A DNA stretch of 64,000 nt, from contig JBCNJP010000023.1 of the NCBI GenBank assembly GCA_039602395.1, forward strand, positions 89,924,177 to 89,988,176. Direction: 5' to 3'. Made by a program: the position numbers and the translations under genes. Positions within the stretch are counted from its first letter, which is position 1. Each line of letters opens with the position of its first letter. Source of the stretch: Deinandra increscens subsp. villosa (taxonomy: Eukaryota > Streptophyta > Magnoliopsida > Asterales > Asteraceae). The notes under the pieces are model-generated. The model worked only from the letters and a program-made list of their open reading frames with translations, was not told the origin of the DNA and searched no databases. This document shows positions 47,795 to 58,068 of the stretch, piece by piece.

Positions 47795-48392
47795 GTATCT
47801 TCTTTCACTGTTAATCGCTTTACTCTTGATCGAAATTTCATACTGTTTCAGTTGATTTCAACAATTCAATCGAATTGTTCGATTCCAGGTTTTTAAGAAA
47901 CCCTAGCGAAGATGCCCAATTTTGTCTGTTTGATCGATCTTTCCCGAATTAGTTACAGATAGCATCATGTTGTTTCTGTTAATTTCCAGAATTTAGTCGA
48001 ATTGTTCGATTCCAGGTTTTCAAGAAACCCTAGCGAAGATGCCCAATTTTGTCTTTTGATGTTTCTTTCTTGAATTAGTTACAAATAGTATCATGTTGTT
48101 TCGTTTAATTTGAAGAATTTAGTTGAATTTAGTCAAATTGTTCGATTCCAGGCTTTTGAAGAAACCCTAGAGAAGATGCCCAATTTTGTCTGTTGAATTA
48201 GTTACAGATATTATTATCATGTTGTTTCGGTTAATTCAATGAATTCAGTTGATTCATTTCGATTACGAACTCGAATTTCACAATTTTTCACCCTTTTATG
48301 TGTATATATCTATGTTTATACACATCTGTATCTATATATATATGACTTTCTGGTAATTAGGGTTTTAATGATTTTATTGCTTTGATTACCAG
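47795..48392 (+). other. Inferred 5'-leader intron of the RING gene
   Basis: A GT donor (CAAG/GTATCT) at 47795 and an acceptor (TTACCAG) ending at 48392 would place a 598-bp intron in the 5' leader, 20 nt upstream of the ATG at 48413. Inferred from splice-site appearance. It contains the triplicated module at 47871-48250. Confidence 0.4.
47871..48250 (+). repeat. ~128-bp module repeated three times in the RING 5' leader
   Basis: Units start near 47871, 47999 and 48134. Each carries TTGTTCGATTCCAGG, AGAAACCCTAG, GAAGATGCCCAATTTTGTCT and ATCATGTTGTTTC in the same order. Each unit holds a potential acceptor (TTCCAG/G) and an upstream ATG. Confidence 0.85.
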
Positions 48393-48412
48393 AGATTGAT
48401 TGGAAGTGAGAG

Positions 48413-49585
48413 ATGGAGGAAGATAGAGAGTCAGCAAGGTATTGGTGTCACCAATGTGACCGTCTAGTAATCCCGATTTTGGGGATTGAAACAGTCAAAT
48501 GTTCATCTTGTAACGGTGAATTCGTGGAGGAAATCGGTAGCATAATGACCGACCACCACCACCACCACCACGGCCAGGAGGAAGGCGGTTCCGACACCGA
48601 TCTTGACCCCGACCGTTCACTTTCATTATGGGCGCCCATCTTGCTCGGCATGCTGAACAACCGCCGTGGCCGGCAGAGGTTTACACACGTTGGGTTCGAT
48701 GAGGATGGGGACGAGGATGACGAAGACCGCCCTGTTGACCGCCTTGTTGACCGCCTAGGTTCTTATGAACGTTACCGCCGGTACCAGTTTCAGCAGCCTC
48801 ACGAGAGACCAGAGTCGGATTTGGGCCGTGAGTTTGAGTCGGCCATGAGGTTGCACCGGAGGAACCCTGCCACGAACTTCCTCCTTCACGGTGTTCGGCG
48901 TGGGATCACATCTGAATCCGAAAACAACACGGATACCGAGAATGGACGAGACGGTAACAGTAACAGTAACAGGGGGCGGGAGCGGCTTATTCTGATCAAC
49001 CCGTTTAATCAGACAATAATCGTTCAAGGCGGTGGTGGCGGCAGCAACCCTTCTCAGAGACAGTCAATCGGTTCTTTAGGCGATTACTTTTCGGGCCCTG
49101 CATTAGAGCAACTGCTACAACATTTAGCCGAGAACGACCCGAACAGATACGGGACCCCACCGGCGCAAAAAGAAGCCATCGATGCATTACCAAACGTCAC
49201 AATCGAGGAACCGTCGGATCAATGTTCAGTTTGTTTGGATGATTTCGAGGTCGGAACCGAAGCTAAAGAACTGCCTTGTAAGCATAGGTTTCATAGCAAG
49301 TGCATTCTGCCATGGCTAGAGCTTCACAGCTCCTGTCCTGTCTGCAGGCTGGAGTTGCCTGCCGACGAATCAAAACTCACTCAAGAACGAAACGGGTCGA
49401 GTAGTAGTGATTCGGATAATATCGCGAATAATAGTTGGTTTTCGGCTTCTCTCCCTTGGCCTTTGAATAGTTTGTTCTCATCAACATCTAGGCCAGCAAC
49501 ATCAGACTCAGGCTCGGGTTCTGGTTCGGGTTCGAGTTCAAGTTCATCACCGCAAGCTCATGGTGAGGCCGATAGTAGTCACTAG
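48413..49585 (+). CDS. RING-H2 E3 ubiquitin ligase, RING1-like
   Basis: One coding exon, 390 aa. An N-terminal zinc-ribbon with C12, C15, C30 and C33 (WCHQC / CSSC) matches the family's first domain. A run of six His follows at 48-53, then acidic and Arg-rich linkers, then LINPFNQTIIVQG (194-206). The conserved block GDYFSGPALEQLLQHLAEND (223-242) precedes the RING-H2 finger with C271, C274, C289, H291, H294, C297, C308 and C311, so all eight ligands are present. The tail is Ser/Gly-rich (SGSGSGSGSS). It should accept ubiquitin from an E2 and transfer it to unknown substrates. Best remembered relatives are Arabidopsis At1g55530 and At3g13430. It converges with pyruvate kinase. Confidence 0.92.
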   Translation: MEEDRESARYWCHQCDRLVIPILGIETVKCSSCNGEFVEEIGSIMTDHHHHHHGQEEGGSDTDLDPDRSLSLWAPILLGMLNNRRGRQRFTHVGFDEDGDEDDEDRPVDRLVDRLGSYERYRRYQFQQPHERPESDLGREFESAMRLHRRNPATNFLLHGVRRGITSESENNTDTENGRDGNSNSNRGRERLILINPFNQTIIVQGGGGGSNPSQRQSIGSLGDYFSGPALEQLLQHLAENDPNRYGTPPAQKEAIDALPNVTIEEPSDQCSVCLDDFEVGTEAKELPCKHRFHSKCILPWLELHSSCPVCRLELPADESKLTQERNGSSSSDSDNIANNSWFSASLPWPLNSLFSSTSRPATSDSGSGSGSGSSSSSSPQAHGEADSSH

Positions 49586-49987
49586 ACCGTGTAAGTTCCC
49601 TACTCGTTTCTCTGCGCTTTCTGCTTTGTTACCGAATCGTGTACATTAATAAGTGTAATATTGACAGAGTTATATTGCCTTTCTTTGTTCCTAATAAATA
49701 CAACTTCTACCTTTATGAACTGTTATTCAAATGGTTGAGATGTATGTTGCTAAAGTTTGGAGCAGCAAACACTCAAACAGTCAGGCTAAATCTTGCCAAC
49801 TGGAGTTTTATATGCAAGAATTTATAAAACTTCCCAAAAACACATGGGCAATTCAGTTTTTATCAATGGGAGGGAACCATAGACAGTAGTTTTTATCTAC
49901 TGATGATGTTCATACATGCCAACAAACGGGGCGTTACAGGAAACGAATGGTAAACGAATACGAAATCACCCGCCTTTTTACGCCTTT
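49586..49987. other. Convergent 3' regions of the RING and pyruvate kinase genes
   Basis: About 400 bp between the two stop codons, presumably both 3' UTRs facing each other. No further gene was seen. Confidence 0.6.
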
Positions 49988-52085
49988 TTACTTGACGTTG
50001 ATTATCTTGATAATGGATGCGGCTCCAACTCGATGCAAAGCCACAACAGCATCACCTACCTTGCAAAGCCCCTTGACTTTTGCATGCTCCAATGCGAAGT
50101 CCAAAACCTCCTCGGTTGACTCGGCATACGAAGCTTTAGCGGACCCTGCAGATAAAATCGGGACCAAACCTCGGAAAATGAGACTATGCCTTGCTGGCGA
50201 TTCGTCGCTGCACGACCAGTCGAAAGAATCGGTTTTCATTTCAGGAACGACTACGGATAGTATCGGCATGCCGGGTCTGTACTTTGCGACCAGCTTGGCG
50301 GTGCTTCCGCCTCGGGTTAGAACCAGAATGAGGGCCGCTCTTGATGAGTTGGCGGTTCGGACCGCGGCAGAGGCTAAGCTCTCGAGCGGGCTCATGGGTA
50401 TGGGTGCGTTTGCGGCGATTCGTTTGAAAACATCTGAGTAATTGATGGTGCTTTCGGCCTCGATGCAAATCCTGGCCATGGTTAGGACCGCTAGCTCTGG
50501 GTAGGCCCCAGCGGCGGTTTCACCGCTAAGCATGACACAGTCTGTGCCATCGAGGACCGCGTTGGCCACATCGGTGGCTTCGGCTCGAGTTGGTCTTGGA
50601 GATTTGATCATTGACTCGAGCATTTGAGTCGCGGTTACCACTGGCTTGCCTTGTAAGTTGCATTTGTAGACCATGACCTTTTGGGCTAGGAAGATCTTCT
50701 CGATTGGGATTTCCATTCCGAGGTCGCCACGTGCCACCATGAAGGCGTCGGAGTTCGCGAGGATTTCGTCAAAGTTTGCTACCCCTTCTTGATTCTCGAC
50801 CTGCCAAAGAGTTTCCAAAGATGGTTACAATCGTTTTAAATCAAGAAACTATTAAAAAGGTAACGAAACAAGGTGTTCTTGAGACATATCAAGCATACTA
50901 TTTGTTTTTGACCCAAAAACCTATTTTGGCACGTGCAAAATGTGCAAGGCGTTTTGAAGTGTTTAGGTCTCAAAAGCTGAGGAGAGAGACAAGAGATTTG
51001 CTACATGAGGTGTTGCTCAAAATTATGGGTGTAAACGGGTCGAGCCGCTCGTGAGCTACTCTAGATCGAATCGATAAAAAGCTCGAAACGAGTCGTGCTC
51101 AAGATTTGAAATAGGGCTCGTTTATTAAACGAGCTCGAGCCCAAGCTTTACGCAGCGAGCTCGAGCCGGCTCGCGAGCCTTAACGGGCCTTCTATTTATA
51201 TAATTTTTATTTAATTTATTAAATATATGTTTTTTAAAATATTATTATTATATATATAATTACGATAAAAGAAGTAAATAATATGTAATATTTTCTATAT
51301 AAAAAAAATAATTATAAATATTTACAAATTTAATTATAATAATATATAAAAAAAATAAAAGTTAATTATAAACGAGCCGAGCCAATGCCGAGCTCGAGCT
51401 TAAATAATTATCCACGAGCCGAAACTCGAGCTTTAAAAATAAAGCTCGAATCTAGCCAAGCCGAGCTCAAGCTTGAGCTATGTTAAGTTTAAACGAGCCG
51501 AGCTCGAGCCTAAATGAGCTCGGCTCGGCTCGTTTACACCCTTACTCTAAATTTACAACCCGGGTTATTTAGACGCCTTAAAAAACGTGATGCAAAGAGT
51601 GAGTTTGAAGATCACGAACATACCTTCGACATCAAAAGGATGGTTTTGGCGTGCTCGCCCAACAGCTTTCGAACCTGGATCAGATCTGAACCTTTGCGGA
51701 CAAACGACAGAGCGATCATATCAATCTTATTCGGAACTCCCCATGTGAGAATATCTTCTTTGTCTTTCTCGGTTAAAGTTGGCAAGTCGACGATCACTCC
51801 TGGAAGATTGACGTTCTTTCGCTCACCAAGAACCGCGGTGTTTTCACAGCGGCAACGGACCAAACCGTTATCCGTGTCACAAGCAAGAACAGAGAATGAA
51901 ATAGTGCCATCTGCGCACAAAATTACGCTCCCTGGTTTTACATCGTAGGCTAGCTTTTTGTAGCTCATGCAGATCGTGTTTTCGTCACCTTTGATGTCGT
52001 AATCTGTGGAGATGGTGATTTCTTGACCCTGTTTCAGTTGGACCGGTTTGCCATCTTTCAGAAAGCCGGTTCTAATCTCGGGACC
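49988..52085 (-). CDS. Cytosolic pyruvate kinase, N-terminal exon missing
   Basis: This enzyme converts phosphoenolpyruvate and ADP to pyruvate and ATP in glycolysis. Two exons are visible on the minus strand: 51624-52085 (154 codons, starting GPEIRTGFLKDGKP) and 49988-50800 (270 codons plus stop). The PK active-site signature spans the junction: ILLMSK ends the first exon and VENQEGV starts the second, which provides the catalytic Lys. VARGDLGMEIP, with the metal/PEP-binding residues, and TRAEATDVANAVLDG follow, then a C-terminal domain ending IIKIINVK. The visible 424 residues lack roughly the first 85-100 of a ~510-residue plant cytosolic enzyme. A normal AG acceptor precedes GPEIRTG, so an upstream exon is expected. 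It is not found before the gap at 52862, where retrotransposons begin. The 823-bp intron holds a MITE. Confidence 0.9.
51027..51541. mobile_element. GGGTGTAAACGAGC-type MITE in a pyruvate kinase intron
   Basis: Starts GGGTGTAAACGGGTCGAGC and ends GCTCGGCTCGTTTACACCC, giving inverted termini. The interior has dense GAGCTCGAGC repeats on both sides of an AT-rich centre. This type is widespread in plants. Target duplication is not clear. It lies wholly between the two visible exons. Confidence 0.75.
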
Positions 52086-52861
52086 CTGATAAGATTACCA
52101 AAAGATGAACAAATGATATGTTAGAACTGAAGACAGGTTCTATATGTATATGTTCAAGTGGCAGTGGGTTATTACAAAACAATTTCCTTAACATATATAT
52201 GATGTAACTTGTTAATAACGTTAACAAGAGAGATTCATTCATGCCCATGGACACACATAAAAATGTAAAATCCCGTTTTGGGGTAAAGTGGATCGGTTTT
52301 AAAGATGGTTTGGATCAAGTCATAACCAAATCATCTCGGGCTTTTTTCTTGTCTTATTATTCTATAAACGAAGTAGAACATCAAAGGAATAATATCTCGG
52401 ACTTTTGTTGTTTTATTTTTCTATCCTTTAAAAAGTCATGTTGTAGGAAATAGTGCGACCTCTAGATTCAAGAATGTTGTTTTTATACGGCTAGGGTTTG
52501 CTATTAAAAAATGGTTGGCGGCGCAACTTGTTGTCCGTCTCCCCTGCGTGTTGACTTAAGTCGTGTATGTTACTTTTCGGTATTAATGAGATGGCTAAAA
52601 TTCTTTTTAAATTGTTTAGTTAAACATTTCTTTCGTTTTAGATTAGTTTCATACCGTTGTCTTTACGTATCAAGTTTTTTGTAGTGTTATATTTAACTAT
52701 TGTGACATGAATATATATATATCATCGATCATACATAACGTTTAGTTCATAGGTTAGATAATTTTAGGATCTAGCTTCTAATTTTAATGTTGTGTAGTCT
52801 TTGTATTTTTGTTACTTCTACGTTGCGTTTTTTCATTGCAACTGCTTTGTGTACGTTGCGT
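52086..52861. other. Sequence upstream of the kinase fragment
   Basis: Presumed intron or flank. I searched the minus strand for a codon run ending in LDTK, expected just before GPEIRTG, and found none. Otherwise it is AT-rich without a recognisable element. Confidence 0.5.
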
Positions 52862-53361
52862 NNNNNNNNNNNNNNNNNNNNNNNNNNNNNNNNNNNNNNN
52901 NNNNNNNNNNNNNNNNNNNNNNNNNNNNNNNNNNNNNNNNNNNNNNNNNNNNNNNNNNNNNNNNNNNNNNNNNNNNNNNNNNNNNNNNNNNNNNNNNNNN
53001 NNNNNNNNNNNNNNNNNNNNNNNNNNNNNNNNNNNNNNNNNNNNNNNNNNNNNNNNNNNNNNNNNNNNNNNNNNNNNNNNNNNNNNNNNNNNNNNNNNNN
53101 NNNNNNNNNNNNNNNNNNNNNNNNNNNNNNNNNNNNNNNNNNNNNNNNNNNNNNNNNNNNNNNNNNNNNNNNNNNNNNNNNNNNNNNNNNNNNNNNNNNN
53201 NNNNNNNNNNNNNNNNNNNNNNNNNNNNNNNNNNNNNNNNNNNNNNNNNNNNNNNNNNNNNNNNNNNNNNNNNNNNNNNNNNNNNNNNNNNNNNNNNNNN
53301 NNNNNNNNNNNNNNNNNNNNNNNNNNNNNNNNNNNNNNNNNNNNNNNNNNNNNNNNNNNNN
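52862..53361. other. Assembly gap (500 N)
   Basis: Exactly 500 N, so the true size is unknown. It hides the 3' part of the Ty3/gypsy pol gene, its 3' LTR and possibly the first pyruvate kinase exon. Confidence 0.98.
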
Positions 53362-56300
53362 TTTATTCTTCTTCAATATGTCATAGAATTCTTTGCTCTT
53401 TTCAGACGATCTCGATATGAACCTGTTGAGCGCTGCCACTCTGCCAGTTAGTCTCTGAACTTCTTTGACATTTGTTGGAGACTTCAGGTTTATGATTGCT
53501 TGGATTTGCTCAGGGCTGGCCTCAATTCCCCTTTCAGTAACCATAAAGCCTAAAAACTTGCCGGCTCTTACTCCGAAATGGCACTTGGAAGGATTTAATT
53601 TCATGTTGAATTGGTCCAGGATATCAAAAGCAGCTTCAAGATCTCTAGGGTGGTCCTTCGCTTTTTTCGATTTCACCACCATATCATCGATGTATACTTC
53701 CATGGTGTCCCCCAGCTTGTCTTTAAACATCATGTTGACTAGCCTTTGGTATGTGGCACCTGCATTTCGTAAACCAAAAGGCATTGCAATATAACAATAA
53801 ATACCTGTAGGGGTCATGAAGGCTGTGTCTTCCTGATCTGATGGTTCCATTTGAATTTGTTGAAAGCCCGAAGATGCGTCCATAAAAGTTAGCATCTCAT
53901 GCCCAGCAGTTGCGTCCACCATAGAATCAATATGCGGTAGAGGGAATGGGTCTTTAGGGCAGGCCTTGTTTAGGTCTGTGTAATCTACACATACCCTCCA
54001 CTTACCATTCTTCTTTTGGACTACCACCACATTAGCCAACCAGCGAGGATACTTAACTTCTCTGATCATTTTTGACTTGAGCAGCCTGTCAACTTCTTCT
54101 TGGATTATGATGTTTCTCTCAAGAGCGAACTTCCTTCTTTTCTGATGTATGGGCCTGAAAGAATCATCTATACCAAGTTTATGAGTAATAATATCTTTAG
54201 ATATACCTGTCATGTCTTCATGTTTCCATGCAAACGTTGTGACTCTGGACTTCAAGAGGCTCACGAGCTGCTCCTCAATATCCTCAGGAATATTGGTTCC
54301 TACCAGCACTTTGATTTCAGGATCTTCAGGATTAAGTTGAACTTCTTTGATTTCCAACTCCTTTGTCATCTGAATTCTTCGTGCTGGCTTCTTTAATTAC
54401 TATGCTGGCTTGGATTTGATGGTGTTCTTCATAGCAGAAGTGTAGCAGTCTTTGGCTTCTTGTTGATCACTTAGTATTCTTACAACTCCCCAAGGTGTGG
54501 GAAGCTTCACACATTGATGATAGGTAGATGGAACTGCTTTCATGTCATGGATCCATGGCCTTCCCAAGATTACGTTGCAACAAGGAAGGGAGTCAATAAC
54601 GCAGAATTTCTGCATGGAGTTGACCCCTTCAATGTAAACAGGAAGTCTGATGTCTCCAACCGTATGCTTGGTTTCTCCGCTAAATCCTACTAACACTGAG
54701 GATCTTGGAATTATCTCTTCTTCGGGAATGCTCATCTTCTTAAGCACGTCCAATTGGATAATGTTGACCGAACTGCCATTGTCTATCAGGATCCTGCGAA
54801 CATAATGGTTAGCAATACACAATGTAATTACCAGACTGTCATGATGAGGGTCCTTGATGTCTTGCTTATCAGTTTCGTCAAAAGAAATGACTTTGTCTTC
54901 AGTCAATATTGCATTCTTCTTTGGTCGACTGCCTTGATCCATTTTAGCCTCCTTGGCATGTCTTTTTGCTGATGAGAAAGAGGCTCCACATATGTCAGAT
55001 CCTCCGGAGATGAAGTTGATCACTTTGGCATCTGCTGGTGGTGATTGCGCTCTTTTGGGCAGCTCAGCAGCTTCTTGAGTTTTACTCTTCTTTCTGCCGA
55101 ACAATTCCTTGAGATGCCCCTTGCTGAGCAGGTAACTGATTTCTTTCCGAAGTGCTATGCAATCATCTGTTAAGTGCCCAAAGTCTTCGTGGTAGGCACA
55201 CCATTTAGACTTATCTTTCCATGATCCTTGTTTATCCGATTTTCTTGGCCACCTGGCTTTATCACCTAGATCCTGCAAGGCACATAACAAACCACTTGTG
55301 TCAACCGAAAAACAGTAATCAGATACCTTTGGGAAGTCTTCCTCGTCGTCATCATCTTCAACTGCATTAACCCTGGGATTATCATTCCTGTAATAGGGTT
55401 TGGTTCGTTGTTGCTTTCCGGGAGAATCTGTTCTCCTGCCTAACGATTCATCGCCTCTTTTCTAGACCTTCTTGTCATCTTCTAATCTGATGAATCTCAA
55501 TGCCCTTGTTCTGACTTCATCAAGGTTCCTGCAAGGAGTCATAACCAAATCATCATAAAATCGGGAATCCCCTCTAATCCCCATTTTGAAGGCTTCTACA
55601 GCAGCAGCCATATCCAGGTTAGGGATATCCGGTGCTTCTCGACCGAATCTGGCCACATAATCCCTTAGGGATTCATTGGATTTCTGAACTATCCAGTACA
55701 AGTCACCCGTGAGCTTCTCAAAGCTCCTGCTGCAAGAAAACTGGTTATTAAATAAGTTAACCAAATGAGGAAAGGATGTAATAGTATTAGGAGGGATACT
55801 GAGTAGCCATTTCAAGGCTGGTCCTGTTAGTGTTGAGCCGAATCCCTTGCATAAGCAAGCTTCTTTGATGTTTACAGGAATGGGGTTGATCTCCATCCGT
55901 TCCCTATATTGTGCCACGTGTTCCTCAGGATCTGTGGTCCCGTCGTAGAGTTTCATGTTGGGAGTTTGAAATCTTTTTGGTATTTCCACGTCACAAATGG
56001 GCCATGCAAATCTAGAAACTCTGTGGCTGCCTGCTGGCACTTCAGGAATTGGACGAATAACACCAGGAACACTTGAGATCATATCCTTTAACCTCTGAAG
56101 TTCCCTAGCAATAGTCGGGTTGATACCTGCATCCTGCACAGTTCCTTGGTTAGGGTGTACATAGAAATTATCGAAGTTGTTACCGGCCCTGGAAGTTTAG
56201 AGATGGATCTGGGGTCCATATTCAGCATCCCTAAGGATGGTCGGCTCAGTCGTGGTTCCCATTTGCATGGGGATAAAGTCTCCTTCATGCATCTCCTGAG

Positions 56301-57102
56301 ATGAACCTGGGAATATGCCTGCAGAGACAGTAGGGTTAGAAAATAAGGATCCTTGAGGATCCTGAGTTGCTCGGAAGCGGCTCCGGTATGGTTGGAATGG
56401 CTGAGATGAAGATCCCTGTAGCATCTGTGGAGTAGGCATTGCTGATTGCTGACTCCAAGGCTCATGTAGGTTTGTTGCCGCGAATTGTTGTGGTCGAGAT
56501 GCGGATTGATGCATTGAGACTGCTGGCACCCGATGGTTTAAAAACCCGGCTGGTTGCTGACTTGAGCATCTCGGCGGCTGCTGACTTCCATATTCGCTGT
56601 AGTAAGATTCTGGGGGTTGCTCAGAGTAGAATCCAGAGTATTCCAAATCCATCGTCCTGGAAGTCTTCTGATGTTGAGTGCCTGAGGATCCTGTAGTGGT
56701 AACTGTTGCAATACCTGACTTTTGAACAGTAGAGGGATTTACTTTCTGTTTCGGCTGCTCCGATATTTCCGGAGAGTCGAACCCGAATGATTTTGGCATC
56801 AAAGGGCTAATTTCCTCTACTGGTCTCTTCGATTTCTTCAATTCCATGATCTCCTTCATCATTTTCTCGTTGGTTTTGGCTTGCTCATCCACATGAGACT
56901 TCATTTGCCTGATCAAAACATAGAGATCGTTATTAGAGATAGCAGAGTCAGTGGACGTACCTTGAGATCCCTGAAAAGTAGGATATTCCACTCTTTTAGC
57001 GTCGGTGCCGGTCACTTTCTTCATCATTGGGGGGAGACCAGTGTCGACAGCCGGTTTAGTGGATGAAACATATTTCGAAGTAATTTTTTGTTGGCTCGAC
57101 AT
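53362..57102 (-). pseudogene. Ty3/gypsy gag-pol with nonsense codons
   Basis: One reading frame runs from ATG at 57102 to the gap with no frameshift. It is broken by stops at 56197-56199 (TAA), 55462-55464 (TAG) and an adjacent pair at 54397-54402 (TAG TAA). In order it has a Gln/Ser-rich leader, gag (KLYDGTTDPEEHVAQYRERM near 55960), a short Cys/His segment WCAYHEDFGHLTDDC, aspartic protease (LIDNGSSVNIIQLDVL near 54780) and reverse transcriptase. The last includes FMDASSGFQQIQM, AMPFGLRNAGATYQRLVN and the catalytic YIDDMVVKS (near 53690). RNase H and integrase would lie beyond the gap. The stops make it inactive as assembled. Confidence 0.85.
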
Positions 57103-57160
57103 TTTCAAGAATCGATTATGGGAAGAAGATCAAGGCTCTTAACTGAATTCAAACACCGTT

Positions 57161-57180
57161 TGCCCCACGGTGGGCGCCAA
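57161..57180 (-). other. Primer-binding site of the Ty3/gypsy element
   Basis: Minus-strand TTGGCGCCCACCGTGGGGCA begins 2 nt inside the LTR end, where a tRNA primer pairs in plant gypsy elements. Which tRNA is not determined here. Confidence 0.6.
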
Positions 57181-57182
57181 AT

Positions 57183-58028
57183 TGTTTTGGTCAAAAACTG
57201 CCTAAGCAATTAGTTGATCAAACTTCGTATGTGAGGTAGAGTGTTTGATGTAAATAAAGATGGAAATGTAAGTTTGGAGATTAACACGAGGATGTAACGA
57301 GGGAAAATCCAAGTATCCTTGAGTATCCTCAAGGAGCCTGGCAAAAAACCTCGGGGGCCGGTTCAAAGTACCTGCCTCCTAAAACTTTTATATGATGAAA
57401 GTATTTGGTACAAGTGAAATGAGCTCGTACTCTAAGTGTTACAGAGAGTTTTGATAGCGAGTATCGTCTGTTGTGTGTGTGTGTCCCCCCTTTCTTGAAT
57501 GAATGACCTAGAGCTCGTTTAAATAGTCAAAATGCATTAACTAACTAGGCTAAAAACTAGGGATTGAGTCTTCAAGTCTTTGTGAACGTTGGAGTCAGTT
57601 ACAACACGTCCCATAAAGCCTTGACCGAGTCTTTAGCCATCATTTACACGTCCCTTAATACCTGCAATGAATTAAGACACATGGATAATTGTAACGGTTA
57701 ATCGATAACTGTAGTTCAGGATCCTTTGAGCTTCTGGCGAGCATCCTGAAATAATATAACCAATTGTCCTGTATTTTAGGGATTCTCCCAACTAAGCCAA
57801 TATGAACGTTGTGGACCACTTAGTCCACGTTCTATATCATTTGTCCGAGTCTTTAGGCTTGTCTACACGTTTCTTTGACCCTGCAATTGATAAGACACAT
57901 GGGAAAAACAAACGGGTTAGTTGATAACTGTAATTCAGGATGCTCGAACCTGCCAGGATCCTCAACCTGCGTAAGGATATTGAACCATTTGAGCTTCCGG
58001 CCAGGATCCCGGATTATCAGCCCTAACA
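57183..58028 (-). repeat. 5' LTR of the Ty3/gypsy element
   Basis: About 846 bp, bounded by TGTT...AACA. The left edge abuts the primer-binding site and the right edge is followed by TATAG. The partner LTR is not in the assembled sequence, so boundaries rest on TG/CA ends and PBS spacing. Confidence 0.7.
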
Positions 58029-58068
58029 TATAGTATGTGTAAACTTACGTCTAACCGGTGTAATATAG
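58029..58068 (+). repeat. 40-bp host remnant between two LTR elements
   Basis: This short stretch is the only sequence between the two retrotransposons. It begins and ends with TATAG. It matches 43946-43985 at about 35 of 40 positions, so it belongs to a dispersed repeat. Confidence 0.7.

Larger units (their letters stand above)
53362..58028 (-). mobile_element. Ty3/gypsy LTR retrotransposon, 3' part lost in gap
   Basis: Minus-strand order is 5' LTR (57183-58028), primer-binding site (57161-57180), gag, protease and reverse transcriptase, cut at 53361 by the gap. RNase H, integrase and the 3' LTR are not visible. The gag and RT type is that of the large plant Tat/Retand-like gypsy lineages, judged from memory. 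The flank right of the LTR starts TATAG, which would be the target duplication, but the other side is not available for comparison. Confidence 0.85.
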
